The notes under the pieces are model-generated. The model saw only the letters and a list, made by a program, of their open reading frames with translations. It searched no databases and was not told the DNA's origin. The translations under genes were made by a program, and so were the position numbers. Below, piece by piece: positions 8,306-18,084 of a stretch of DNA of 64,000 nt (position 1 is the stretch's first letter; each line of letters starts with the position of its first letter). The DNA comes from CAVSLM01 sp963728895 (lineage in GTDB: Bacteria; Pseudomonadota; Gammaproteobacteria; JBBQDK01): NCBI GenBank assembly GCA_963728895.1, contig CAVSLM010000008.1:124001-188000 (forward strand), read 5' to 3'.

Positions 8306-8852
8306 GACGACGCACAGTCCGGACACGCTGTATGAGCTGCTGCGTCAGATGGACCAGCAGTACCGCGCAATGGCGCTGCCGCTTCCCGAGACGGTTGCCC
8401 CGGAACGGGAGGATTGGGTCGGTATCGGTTTCCGGCTGGGCGGAGCGCGTCTGGTGGTTCCGCTGCGTGAAGTCTCGGAAATCGTACCGCCGTTCCCGCT
8501 CACGCCCGTGCCCGGTGCCAGACGCTGGCTGCGCGGGGTGGGACAGCTGCGCGGCGAACTGCTGCCGGTAACCGACCTGCACGAATACCTCCTCGGGCGG
8601 CCGGAGCCGCACCCGCAGCGCAGCCGCATATTGATTACCCGTCAGGGCGAGCTCAGCGCCGGCCTGGCGGTGGGACAGGTCGAAGGACTGCAGCGCTTTC
8701 GCGCCGGTCAGCACGCGAGCGAACTGCCACCGCTCGTCCCTGCCGTGCAGGTTTACGTCAACGGTGCCTACCGTCGTGAGTACGACGTGTGGGCGGTTTT
8801 CGCTTTGGCGCGCCTGGTGCGCGCGCCGGGATTTCTGGAGATCGACCGCTGA
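8298..8852 (+). CDS. pilI: CheW-like coupling protein PilI
   Basis: A 184-residue CheW-domain adaptor linking the receptor PilJ to the kinase ChpA. The CheW fold is recognisable from GIGFRLGGARLVVPLREVSEI, RGVGQLRGELLPVTDLHEYL and GLAVGQVEGLQRF. The start at 8298 overlaps the end of pilH by 8 bp in another frame; the larger open frame beginning at 8145 would lie inside pilH and was rejected. It lies 53 bp ahead of pilJ. Confidence 0.94.
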   Translation: MARTTHSPDTLYELLRQMDQQYRAMALPLPETVAPEREDWVGIGFRLGGARLVVPLREVSEIVPPFPLTPVPGARRWLRGVGQLRGELLPVTDLHEYLLGRPEPHPQRSRILITRQGELSAGLAVGQVEGLQRFRAGQHASELPPLVPAVQVYVNGAYRREYDVWAVFALARLVRAPGFLEIDR

Positions 8853-8905
8853 GCCGCGCGCCGCGCAGGGCGCTTGCGCAGACGGAAGCGGGAAAGGGGA
8901 ACGGC

Positions 8906-10912
8906 ATGACCAAAGCAGCTGGACTGGTGCACCGCTTCGACCGTGGCGTGTGGGTGCTTATCGCGGTGCTGCTGGTATTCATCATCTTGATGGCAGGTGC
9001 GTTCGCACTGGTCGCAGCGCAGGAGCAGCGGACCCGGACCTACGTCGGTCTGGCGAGCGAGCAGCAGGTGTTGTCGCAGCAGGTCGCCAAATACGCGCTG
9101 GAAGCGGTGGGCGGCAGCGAACAGGGTTTCGCACGGCTGCGCCGTTACCGCGACCGGTTCGAGAGCGATCTGAAGCGGCTGCGTTCCGGTGACGTGGCGA
9201 GCGGCCTGCCGGGCTCGGGCGCACGCGCAACGGCCGAGCTGAAAACCGTGGAGGTTCAATGGCAGGCGCTTGCCGGCCACCTGGAAAATATTCTCGCCCA
9301 CCAGGCCCAAACCATCGGCATGCACGAGCACGTGCAGGTGCTCAACCACGTAATGCCGAAGCTGCTGGACGATGCCGACCAGCTCGTGGTCCTGCTGATG
9401 AACCGCGGCGCGCCACCGAAAAAGATCTACTGGGCTGACCGGCAGCTCATGCTGGGTCAGCGCATCGTCAATCGTGTCAACGGCATTCTGAACGGGACGC
9501 CTCCCGAACACCTTGAGGAGGATCTGCAGCGTTTCGGACAGCTGCTGGGCGGGCTTACCCACGGCGATGCCGATGTGGACGCCGTGCAGGATGCCGACGC
9601 CCAGGAGCGGCTGCGGGCGATCGCCGACTCCTATGCGAGCCTCGGCGAACAGGTCCAGAGCATCCAGACGGCGCTGCCCGAGTTGGTGCAATCGCAACAG
9701 GCGGCGGCGCAGGCGGCGCGCGTCAGCGAGCCGCTTCTGCAAGCCACGGAGGGGCTGGTGCAGGCCTACGAGCAGGGCTCCCCGGTGGCCACGGCAGGGC
9801 GGGTCGCGGTGCTGGCATTCGGTGCGCTGGCGTTGGTGAGCCTGATCGCGCTGGGCCTGCGTCTGGTGCGCGACGCCGAACGCCGGCAGCGCGAGGCCGA
9901 GCTGCAGAGCCGACGCAACCAGGATGCCATCCTGAGACTGCTCGACGAGATGGGCAACCTCGCCGAAGGAGACCTGACGGTGAGCGCCACGGTGACGGAG
10001 GACTTCACCGGCGCCATTGCCGATGCAGTGAACTTTTCGGTCGAAGCGTTGCGCCATCTGGTGGCGACCATCAACCGGGCCGCGCTGCGCGTCGCCTCAT
10101 CGGTAACCCAGACCGAGGTCGAGGCCGGGCGACTGGCCGAGGCGAGTGCCCGGCAGGCGAGTCGGATCGCGGCCGCCGGTACCGCCATCGTAGACATCGC
10201 GGCCTCTGTCGATGGGGTGTCGCGCGATGCCTCCGAATCGAGCGCGGTCGCCAGCTCCTCGGTGGAGATTGCACGCAAGGGCAGCGAGACCGTGCATCGC
10301 ACCATCCAGGGAATGGATGCCATACGCGAGCATATCCAGGAAACCGCCAAGCGCATCAAGCGGCTCGGTGAAAGCTCCCAGGAGATCGGCGATATCGTCG
10401 GACTCATCAACGACATTGCCGACCAGACCAACATCCTGGCGCTCAACGCGGCGATCCAGGCGGCGATGGCAGGCGATGCCGGGCGCGGGTTCGCGGTGGT
10501 TGCCGACGAGGTGCAGCGCCTTGCCGAGCGTTCCGGCAACGCCACGCGTCAGATCGAGGCACTGGTGCGCACCATCCAGGCCGATACCCATGAGGCCATG
10601 GTTTCCATGGAGCGTAGCACCGCCGGTGTGGTTGCCGGCGCGGGGATGAGCCAGGACGCCGGACGCGCCCTGGACGAGATCGAGATGGTTTCGAAGAATC
10701 TGGCCGAGCGGATCCACGGCATTGCCGGCGCGGCCACTCGGCAGGTGGTCGCCGCGCAGGAGATCTCCAACGTGATGAAGGATATCCAGCAGATCACCGT
10801 CGACACGGCCGCCGGCAGCAGCGAGACCGCCACTTCGCTCGGCACCCTCGGGGAACTGGCTGACGAGCTACGCCGCTCGGTTGCGGGCTTTCGGCTGCCG
10901 CAACAGGCGTAG
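8906..10912 (+). CDS. pilJ: Type IV pilus chemoreceptor PilJ
   Basis: A 668-residue methyl-accepting chemotaxis protein. Two membrane helices, near residues 15-38 and 300-322, bracket a periplasmic domain with PilJ-type repeats. A HAMP-like region follows, then the signalling hairpin around residues 490-560 (DIADQTNILALNAAIQA, GRGFAVVADEVQRLAERS). The ATG at 8906 has a good ribosome site (aaagggga). It receives pilus or surface signals and feeds ChpA through PilI. In P. aeruginosa pilK, a CheR-type methyltransferase, comes next; here chpA follows after 107 bp with no pilK. Confidence 0.96.
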   Translation: MTKAAGLVHRFDRGVWVLIAVLLVFIILMAGAFALVAAQEQRTRTYVGLASEQQVLSQQVAKYALEAVGGSEQGFARLRRYRDRFESDLKRLRSGDVASGLPGSGARATAELKTVEVQWQALAGHLENILAHQAQTIGMHEHVQVLNHVMPKLLDDADQLVVLLMNRGAPPKKIYWADRQLMLGQRIVNRVNGILNGTPPEHLEEDLQRFGQLLGGLTHGDADVDAVQDADAQERLRAIADSYASLGEQVQSIQTALPELVQSQQAAAQAARVSEPLLQATEGLVQAYEQGSPVATAGRVAVLAFGALALVSLIALGLRLVRDAERRQREAELQSRRNQDAILRLLDEMGNLAEGDLTVSATVTEDFTGAIADAVNFSVEALRHLVATINRAALRVASSVTQTEVEAGRLAEASARQASRIAAAGTAIVDIAASVDGVSRDASESSAVASSSVEIARKGSETVHRTIQGMDAIREHIQETAKRIKRLGESSQEIGDIVGLINDIADQTNILALNAAIQAAMAGDAGRGFAVVADEVQRLAERSGNATRQIEALVRTIQADTHEAMVSMERSTAGVVAGAGMSQDAGRALDEIEMVSKNLAERIHGIAGAATRQVVAAQEISNVMKDIQQITVDTAAGSSETATSLGTLGELADELRRSVAGFRLPQQA

Positions 10913-10937
10913 CGCCGGGAGCACCGAACCCCGGCGC
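10912..10937 (+). other. Intercistronic hairpin after pilJ
   Basis: A perfect 8-bp stem, GCGCCGGG with CCCGGCGC around a 10-base loop, starts at the last base of the pilJ stop codon. No T run follows, so it is unlikely to be a strong terminator; it may stabilise or attenuate the message at the place where pilK is missing. Confidence 0.4.
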
Positions 10938-11019
10938 AGTCGAGGGCTGCCAACGGAGCAACCGCCAGTGTGGCGGACTCTCAGGTCCGGGCGCTTCGGG
11001 CCGGCCATGGAGTGCGGGA

Positions 11020-14000
11020 ATGACCATGACTGAAGAAATCGAACACGTCACATTGGGCTGGATCAAGAAGGAGCTCGACGGCACGCTGAACCAGGCCCGC
11101 CAAGCGCTGGAGCAGGCGGTCGCCAATCCTGCCGAGGCCGGGGCGATGCAGAGCTGTGTGGAGTGCCTGCATCTGGTGCACGGCTCTCTGCGCATGGTCG
11201 AACGCTTCGGCGCAGCCATGCTTGCCGAAGAAATGGAACAGCTGGCGCTGGCCGTGGTGGAAAATCGCATGACCAGCGCGCAGCGCGAGAGCGCCTGCGA
11301 AGTGCTGATGCGTGCCGTCGTGCAGCTGCCGGATTACCTGGAACTGCTGCAATCGGGGCGGAAGGACATCGCCTACGCATTGTTGCCGTTGTTGAACGAC
11401 CTGCGCGCCGCGCGTGGTGAGAATCTGCTTTCGGAAAACGCGCTCTTCGCGCCGAACCTGCAGACCGCCGTGCCGGACCATCCCGGTACCGGCGGCACCG
11501 TCGCAGCACCTCACGCCGGCATGATGGTGCGCAAGCTCCGGCACGCCTTCCAGACCGGGCTCGTCGGCTGGTACCGCGACCGCGGCCCGGGCGAGAACCT
11601 GCGCAGAATCGGCGACACCATTGCCCGTCTCGAAGACCTCGCGCGCGTAGAGGCCGTGCTGCGCCTGTGGTGGGTGTGCGGCGCAGTCGTCGAGGCACTG
11701 CTGGATCGCGGACTGGAATACAGCCAGTCCATGGCGCTGCTGCTGGGTCAGGTCGATCGTCAGATCAAGCGCCTTATGGATGAAGGTGAGGAGGCGCTGG
11801 CCCACGAGCTGCCGGCGGAGCTGCTCAAGAACCTGCTGTATTACGTGGCCCGGGCGACCTCCCGGGGACCGCGCGTGGATGCCGTGAAGGCGGCCTTCCG
11901 CCTGGACACGCTGTTGCCGGATGAGGCCGACGTCGAGGCCGCCCGCGCCAGCCTGGCGGGACGCAACCTGGAGCTGCTCAGAACCGTGTCCGCGGCCATC
12001 AAGGAGGATCTGTCTCGTGTGAAGGAGACGCTCGATCTCTCTGTGCGACACCAGGTCCCGCAACTCGAAGAGTTGCGGGCGGCGGAGCCGGTCCTGCGAC
12101 GCGTCGCCGACACCCTCGGCATGCTCGGCCTCGGTGTGCCGCGGCGGGTGCTGCAGGAGCAGGCAGCGGTGATCGCGGCCATCGCTACGGGCGCACGGTC
12201 GATGAACGAAGCGGCGCTCATGGACGTCGCCAGCACGCTGCTCTACATCGAGTCCTCGCTGGACGAGCTGAGCACCCCGGGCGGCCGGCGCTCCGGGCTG
12301 GCGATCGACGCCGGCGAGCAGGCCGCGCCGCCGCGCACGGATGCGCTGCTCGATACCGAGTATGAGCAGAGCGTGCAGTTCCTGATCGGTGAGACGGTGG
12401 CAGAGCTCGCGCGCACCAAGGAAGCGGTGGTGGGTTTCATCAACGCACCCTGGGATCACCAGCGACTGGAACCGGTGCCGGAGAGTCTGGAACAGATCCG
12501 CGGCGCCATGGTGATGCTCGGTGCACCCCGCGCGGCAGCGCTGATTGGCGACCTGCAGGGCTACGTGGGCGGTGCGTTGATTGCCCACCGTGCGATCCCC
12601 GATGGCGAGCAGCTCGATGCCCTGGCGGATGCCGTCACCGGACTCGAGTGCTACCTGGAAGGCATCGCCCAGGAAGGAATTTACCGCGGCTCGCTGCTGG
12701 AAGCCGCGCGGCGCAGCGCAGAGCGCCTGAGTCTCGCCTCCGAGGCGTTGAATCAGGCGGCGCCCCCTGCACACGCAGAGGCTCCGGCCATGGTCCAGGC
12801 TGCAGCTCCCGCACCCGCAGGCGGTACGGAGGAAGAGGAGAGCGCTTTGGCGGCGCCGGGTGCCGAGGCCCCTTCTGTCCCTGCCATGACGTCGCAGACG
12901 GTTGCAGACGAGCCCGCGGTGCCGGAACCCGCCACCAGCGGAGCTGCGGCAGCCGAAGCAAGCGCCCCGGAACCGGAAGTCGATCTCATCGACGAGGAGA
13001 TCCTGGGTGTTTTCTTTGAAGAGGCCAGGGAGCAGATTGCCGTCATCGCCGAGCAGCTGGGACGCTGGCGCAACGATCCGCAAAATCGCGAAGCGCTGAC
13101 GACTCTGCGTCGGGCCTTTCATACCCTCAAGGGCAGCGGTCGTCTGGTGGGCGCGAGCGTGGTCGGTGAGTTCGCATGGGCGTTCGAAAACCTGCTGAAC
13201 CGCGTGATCGATGGTACTGCTACGTGCGTCGGCCCCGAGCTATTCGCCGCCCTGGAGCAGGCGCTCGATGCGCTCCCGGAGCTTGTCGAGAACGCGGTCG
13301 GCGCGACCTCGAACCCCGCCATCGAGGCGCTCATGGAGCGCGCGCAGGCATTGAGCCAGCCCGTCCCCGCCGCGGAGTGGGAAGCGCCTGCGAAGGTTCA
13401 GGCCGAGGTAAGTGCAGAGGCGGACGCGGAGCCGACTGCGGCGCCCGGGCCTGCTACGGAAGAGGAGCTGGCAAGCGGACCGTTCCCCCCCGACACCACG
13501 GAGCGGGAGCTGTCGGCCGCGCCCGACGTCGCGAGCGCCAGCGCGGCGGCCGAGTCGCAGGCGGAGCTCGCGCGTAAGGACGAGGAAGCGCCGCACGTGC
13601 CAGCCGAACCGCGATCCACCGAGCCCGCGGTCGTGGAGACCCTGGCGGATGTTTTCCGGCGTGAAAGTGTCGGGCACCTTGCGGTGATCCGCACGTTCCT
13701 GGAGCGTTGCCGGGCCGATGAGGCGCAATGCCGCCCCGACCGGGACCTGCAGCGCGCGCTGCACACCTTGCGCGGCAGCGCCGAGATGGCCGATGCCTTC
13801 GGCATCGCAAGTCTCGCCGCGGCGCTGCAGCAGCACGTCGAATCACTGGTGCGGGGGGGGCGGGTCCTGTCGCCGGACGCCCTGGCCGTTTTCGAGGAAG
13901 CGCTCGAGGCGGTGGAGGCGCTGGTCAACGGCTTCGGCAGCGCGCAGCCTGTCGAGCGCGATGTCGGGGACCTGCGCGAGCGGATCGCGGCGCTTGCCGT

Positions 14001-16392
14001 GCAGCCGGAGCGCGGTGCGGTCGCCTCCGGTGATCAAGGCGAGGAACAGGATGGCGAGCTGGTGGCGCTGTTCCTGGAAGAGGCCGCAGAGGGGCTGGAG
14101 GTGAGCGACGCCGCCCTGCAGCGCTGGCGACAGTTTCCGGAAGACGCCTCGATCATTGCCGACCTGCAACGGCGCCTGCATACCCTGAAGGGCGACGCAC
14201 GTACGGCCGGCGCCGGCTCTCTGGGAGACCTGAGCCACGCCCTGGAGTCGTCCCTGACCGCCGTCGTCGACGGCAGGATTCCGGTGGCGCGCCCGCTGTT
14301 CGACGTACTGCAGCGTTCCCTCGACCGGCTGCAGGCCATGCTGGAAGCCGTGCGCGAGACCGGTAGCGCCGCGCCTGCGCAGGACCTGATCGAGGAGCTT
14401 CAGGCGCTGCCGCACGAGCTCGACGGTGCCCCCCCCGAGCGCAGCCTTCCGGAGCCCATCGCGCCGACTCCGGCCGTCTCGCCACCGCCATCCGAGGTCG
14501 AAGAGCACACTGCCGAGTCGGTCCCGATCCCCCCTCCGGAGCAGGAGCGCCGCGCCGTCCCCCGCGTCCAGCACGATCACGTGCGGGTACGCGCCGACGT
14601 CCTCGACAACCTGGTCAATTACGCCGGCGAAGTGGGGATCTATCGCGCCCGCCTCGAGCAGCAGCTCGGTGCCACGCGTCACAACCTGGTGGAGCTGGAG
14701 CAGACCGTCACGCGTCTGCGCGAACAGCTGCGTCGCCTGGAGATCGAAACCGAGGCGCAGATCCTGTTTCGTTACGAAGAGGAGACCGGCGCCCGCGGCG
14801 ACTTCGATCCCCTGGAGCTGGATCGCTTCTCGCAGATCCAGCAGCTCTCGCGCAGCCTGGCAGAGAGCGTAACCGACCTCACGAGCATCCAGAGCCTGTT
14901 GGACCAGCTGGGCGCCGAGTCCCAGACCCTGCTTCAGCAGCAGGCGCGGGTGCAGTCGGACCTGCAGGACGCCCTGCTGCACACGCGCATGGTACCGTTC
15001 GCGCGTCTCGCGCCACGGCTGCGCCGCGTGGTCCGCCAGACCTGCCGCGAGCTTGGCAAGCGCGCCGAGCTGCGTCTCAACGGAGCCGACGGCGAGCTCG
15101 ATCGTGCCGTGATGGATCACGTCGTCGCACCGTTGGAGCACATGCTGCGCAACGCCGTGGCGCATGGCATCGAGTTGCCCGAGCTACGCGAGGCAGCCGG
15201 CAAACCGCCGGTGGGGATCATCACGGTCACGCTGTCGCGCCAGGGCTCGGAAGTGGCACTGGAAGTCGCCGACGACGGTGCCGGTCTGGACATCGAACGC
15301 ATCCGGGCCAGGGCGGCCGAGCGCGGCCTGCTTACCGACCGCGCGCAGACCTCGGACGCCGCGGCCATGCGCCTGGTGCTCGAATCGGGCTTCAGCACCG
15401 CGGAGGAGGTGACGCAGGTCTACGGCCGTGGCGTGGGTATGGATGTCGTGATGAGCGAGCTCGAATCGCTGGGCGGTGCGGTGGACATCGACTCACAGCC
15501 CGGCAGGGGCACGCGCTTCACCCTGCGCGTTCCGTTCACCCTGTCCATCACCCGCGCGCTGCTGGCGCAGGTCGGGGAGGAGACCTACGCCATTCCGCTG
15601 ACCAGCGTCGAGGGTCTGGTGCGCATGAGCGGTGAGGAGCTGGCCCGCTTCGACGCCCGCCACGGCACCCAGTATGAAAACGGCGGCCACGCCTACCGGG
15701 TGCGCTCGCTCGGCCGCCTGATGGGCGGCTCGGCGCAGGAAGTGCCCGCGGGTTCGCGCGCGCCCGTGCTGCTGGTGCGCAGCGGCGATCTGCGCGCAGC
15801 CTTGCAGGTCGATGCGCTGCTCGGCAGCCGCGAGATCGTGGTGAAGCCGGCCGGGCCGCAGCTTGCGGCGCTGCCGATGATCTCCGGTGCCACCATCCTG
15901 GGCGATGGCCGCGTGCTGCTGATCCTCGACGCCAGTGCGCTGGCGCGTCGCGCCCAGACCGGCGAGTCGGACGCACCGCTACCGGCTTCCGAACCGGTTG
16001 CGGCCACCGGCCGGCCGACGGTGATGGTGGTCGACGACTCGATCACGGTGCGCAAGGTGACCACTCGGCTGTTGCAGCGCCACGACCTGCAGGTCGTTAC
16101 GGCCAAGGATGGCGTCGACGCGCTGGCCTTGCTGGAGCAGCAGGTTCCTGACATCATGCTTCTGGATATAGAAATGCCGCGCATGGACGGTTATGAGCTG
16201 GCAACCCATATCCGCAACGACGATCGGCTGCGCCACGTACCCATCCTGATGATTACTTCGCGCAGCGGAGCCAAACATCGCGAGCGCGCCATGAACATCG
16301 GCGTCAACGACTATCTCGGCAAGCCTTACCAGGAAGCCGAGCTGCTCGAGCGCATCCACAAGCTCTTGGATGATGCCGCCACGCATGCCTGA
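11020..16392 (+). CDS. chpA: Hybrid chemosensory histidine kinase ChpA (PilL)
   Basis: A 1790-residue CheA-like kinase with several phosphotransfer domains. Canonical Hpt histidines are H701 (FHTLKGSGRLVG), H915 (LHTLRGSAEMAD) and H1054 (LHTLKGDARTAG). An N-terminal Hpt-like site has H51 (LHLVHGSLRMV), with His where Lys is usual. A further Hpt-like region near residue 495 has lost its histidine (SLEQIRGAMVML). Ala/Pro/Glu-rich linkers separate domains. The kinase core follows: N box near 1374 (HMLRNAVAHGIE), DDGAGLD and GRGVGMDVV, then a CheW-like domain. A C-terminal receiver has phospho-acceptor D1716 (LLDIEMPRMDGYE). It is the central kinase of the twitching and surface-sensing pathway, with fewer Hpt modules than the P. 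aeruginosa protein. Confidence 0.97.
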   Translation: MTMTEEIEHVTLGWIKKELDGTLNQARQALEQAVANPAEAGAMQSCVECLHLVHGSLRMVERFGAAMLAEEMEQLALAVVENRMTSAQRESACEVLMRAVVQLPDYLELLQSGRKDIAYALLPLLNDLRAARGENLLSENALFAPNLQTAVPDHPGTGGTVAAPHAGMMVRKLRHAFQTGLVGWYRDRGPGENLRRIGDTIARLEDLARVEAVLRLWWVCGAVVEALLDRGLEYSQSMALLLGQVDRQIKRLMDEGEEALAHELPAELLKNLLYYVARATSRGPRVDAVKAAFRLDTLLPDEADVEAARASLAGRNLELLRTVSAAIKEDLSRVKETLDLSVRHQVPQLEELRAAEPVLRRVADTLGMLGLGVPRRVLQEQAAVIAAIATGARSMNEAALMDVASTLLYIESSLDELSTPGGRRSGLAIDAGEQAAPPRTDALLDTEYEQSVQFLIGETVAELARTKEAVVGFINAPWDHQRLEPVPESLEQIRGAMVMLGAPRAAALIGDLQGYVGGALIAHRAIPDGEQLDALADAVTGLECYLEGIAQEGIYRGSLLEAARRSAERLSLASEALNQAAPPAHAEAPAMVQAAAPAPAGGTEEEESALAAPGAEAPSVPAMTSQTVADEPAVPEPATSGAAAAEASAPEPEVDLIDEEILGVFFEEAREQIAVIAEQLGRWRNDPQNREALTTLRRAFHTLKGSGRLVGASVVGEFAWAFENLLNRVIDGTATCVGPELFAALEQALDALPELVENAVGATSNPAIEALMERAQALSQPVPAAEWEAPAKVQAEVSAEADAEPTAAPGPATEEELASGPFPPDTTERELSAAPDVASASAAAESQAELARKDEEAPHVPAEPRSTEPAVVETLADVFRRESVGHLAVIRTFLERCRADEAQCRPDRDLQRALHTLRGSAEMADAFGIASLAAALQQHVESLVRGGRVLSPDALAVFEEALEAVEALVNGFGSAQPVERDVGDLRERIAALAVQPERGAVASGDQGEEQDGELVALFLEEAAEGLEVSDAALQRWRQFPEDASIIADLQRRLHTLKGDARTAGAGSLGDLSHALESSLTAVVDGRIPVARPLFDVLQRSLDRLQAMLEAVRETGSAAPAQDLIEELQALPHELDGAPPERSLPEPIAPTPAVSPPPSEVEEHTAESVPIPPPEQERRAVPRVQHDHVRVRADVLDNLVNYAGEVGIYRARLEQQLGATRHNLVELEQTVTRLREQLRRLEIETEAQILFRYEEETGARGDFDPLELDRFSQIQQLSRSLAESVTDLTSIQSLLDQLGAESQTLLQQQARVQSDLQDALLHTRMVPFARLAPRLRRVVRQTCRELGKRAELRLNGADGELDRAVMDHVVAPLEHMLRNAVAHGIELPELREAAGKPPVGIITVTLSRQGSEVALEVADDGAGLDIERIRARAAERGLLTDRAQTSDAAAMRLVLESGFSTAEEVTQVYGRGVGMDVVMSELESLGGAVDIDSQPGRGTRFTLRVPFTLSITRALLAQVGEETYAIPLTSVEGLVRMSGEELARFDARHGTQYENGGHAYRVRSLGRLMGGSAQEVPAGSRAPVLLVRSGDLRAALQVDALLGSREIVVKPAGPQLAALPMISGATILGDGRVLLILDASALARRAQTGESDAPLPASEPVAATGRPTVMVVDDSITVRKVTTRLLQRHDLQVVTAKDGVDALALLEQQVPDIMLLDIEMPRMDGYELATHIRNDDRLRHVPILMITSRSGAKHRERAMNIGVNDYLGKPYQEAELLERIHKLLDDAATHA

Positions 16393-17884
16393 GTACGCCG
16401 GTGCCCCGCTCCGGTTGGCGGTTGTGTCCGAATCCGAACATCAGCGCAACTGGCTTCGGCGCATCCTGGAGCAGCACGGGATGCGGGTGGTTCTGGACTG
16501 CCCGCTCAGCGACTGCGAGCCCGCACAGCTCCATCCGCGCGTGGCCGACGTGGTGGTGATCGACCTGGAAGGGGCGGGCCTTGCGGCCCATCGGCGCCTG
16601 GATGCGCTGATCGAGGAGTCCAGTCTGCCCTTGATGTTTACCGAGCAACGCCAGGGCAACGCCGCCACGGCCGATGAGCCGCAGCTGGCGGCCGCCCTGA
16701 TCGAGAAGCTTCGTGCGGTCCTGCAAAGCGGCACGGCCACGGCGCGTGGTTCCCTTCCTGAGCCGGCGTCGGTCACAGGCAGTGGACCGGAACCGCAGCC
16801 TGCAGCAGCGCCCGCCACGGCGGGCGATGCGGAGCCTGCCCGGATCTGGGTGCTCGGTGCCTCCATCGGCGGACCGCAGGCACTCGCGCGGTTCCTCGGT
16901 GCATTGCCCAGGGACGTCGGCGCGGGTTTTCTGCTGGCACAGCACATCGCGCCGGCTTTCGTGCAGCTGCTCGCCACCCATCTGGCGCGCTGCACCTGGC
17001 TCAGCGTTGAGTGCGCGCGCTGCGGATCGGTGCTCGAAGCGGGGCGGCTCCTGGTGCTGCCGCCCCAGCGCTTGTTGCAGCTGGATGAGTGGGGCAGGGT
17101 CAACCTGCGCCCGGCGCCTGCAGCGCCCGGTTACAGTCCGAGCATCGACGCCGCACTGATGTGCGTCGCGGAGCGCTATGGTGCTGGCGCCGGTGCGGTG
17201 ATTTTCAGCGGCATGGGCGACGACGGCGCGCGCGGTTGCGTGGCGCTGGCGCGGCGCGGAGGACGGGTGTGGGTGCAGGATCCGGAAACCTGCGTCATCA
17301 GCACCATGGTCGATCACGTGCGCCGCACCGGCGTGGTGAGCTTCAGTGAGGTGCCGGAACGCCTTGCCGAGCGGCTTGCGGCCGAGCTGCCGGCCCAGGC
17401 GTGTGTGTCCGGGGTGAAGAGGCCTGTGAAAGAATCCTCGGGAAAACTCGGTGCCCTGCTGGTGCCGCTGCGCACGATCCGGCTACTGCTGCCGAGCACG
17501 GCGGTGGCCGAGGTCGTCGACCGCGCCGAGCTGCGTCCACTGGACAACGAACTGGTGGGGGTGCTCGGGCACGCATCCTGGCGCGGCCGCGAGCTGCCGG
17601 TGATCGACTTCGAGGCTGCCGCCCTCGGAGAGTCCGCGGTGGTCGCGCAGCGCATCCGGCTGCTGGTGATGAAGGCGCAGGCACGGCGTGCCCGCGCACG
17701 CCTGTATGCGCTGGCCATCGCCGGTCTGCCACGCCTGCTGCACCTCGAACCGGACAACGCTGCGGTTCTCTCCCCGGCGCCTGAATCACACGAACTGGTG
17801 CTCGCCGAGCTGACCCTGGACGGCGTCGCAGTGGCGGTGCCGGACCTCGCGCAGCTGGAGACCATCCTGGAGTTGCTGCCCTAA
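16385..17884 (+). CDS. ChpB-ChpC fusion: CheB-type methylesterase with C-terminal CheW-like domain
   Basis: A 499-residue protein with three parts. Residues 1-110 look like a degenerate receiver (LRLAVVSESEHQ replaces the acidic DD pair; VVVIDLEGAG). Residues 155-345 are a CheB catalytic domain with the Ser-His-Asp triad in GASIGGPQAL, LAQHIAPAF and FSGMGDDGARG. Residues 350-499 form a CheW-like domain (LGALLVPLRTIRLLLPSTAVAEVV, GVLGHASWRGRELPVIDFE), equivalent to ChpC. In P. aeruginosa chpB and chpC are separate genes. The start overlaps the chpA end by 8 bp. The esterase should remove methyl groups from PilJ, yet no PilK methyltransferase is encoded nearby. Confidence 0.9.
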   Translation: MPEYAGAPLRLAVVSESEHQRNWLRRILEQHGMRVVLDCPLSDCEPAQLHPRVADVVVIDLEGAGLAAHRRLDALIEESSLPLMFTEQRQGNAATADEPQLAAALIEKLRAVLQSGTATARGSLPEPASVTGSGPEPQPAAAPATAGDAEPARIWVLGASIGGPQALARFLGALPRDVGAGFLLAQHIAPAFVQLLATHLARCTWLSVECARCGSVLEAGRLLVLPPQRLLQLDEWGRVNLRPAPAAPGYSPSIDAALMCVAERYGAGAGAVIFSGMGDDGARGCVALARRGGRVWVQDPETCVISTMVDHVRRTGVVSFSEVPERLAERLAAELPAQACVSGVKRPVKESSGKLGALLVPLRTIRLLLPSTAVAEVVDRAELRPLDNELVGVLGHASWRGRELPVIDFEAAALGESAVVAQRIRLLVMKAQARRARARLYALAIAGLPRLLHLEPDNAAVLSPAPESHELVLAELTLDGVAVAVPDLAQLETILELLP

Positions 17885-17966
17885 GCCCGGAAATCTCACC
17901 AGCCGGCCAGCGGCTGGCCGGTAGGTGAAATGGATGGCAGGAAGATCTGGCATTCTTCGCGATCGG
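17882..17966 (+). repeat. Dispersed repeat family A, copy starting at the chpBC stop
   Basis: The stop codon TAA runs directly into GCCCGGAAATCTCACC, then AGCCGGCCAGCGGCTGGCCGG, a long palindrome, then a tail around GAAGATCTGGCATTCTTCGC. The same order of blocks is seen at 52216-52300 and 57849-57945. The palindrome could fold into a hairpin in the chpBC transcript. Confidence 0.75.
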
Positions 17967-18084
17967 CGGACCGAGGTGGTTCCTGCACGCGGACTGCGCG
18001 TCAATCGGGACGGCCAGGCAGTGCAGGCGCGCGCGGTCCGTCAATGAGACTGCTTGTCGTCTGTCACCGACCCCACCCAGAGGG

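Noticed and set aside
8789..16392. Long open frames antisense to pilJ and chpA (for example 8768-10057 and 10981-13122, minus strand)
   Set aside because: They mirror GC-rich codons of well-supported genes and show no domain; PilJ and ChpA explain the region fully.
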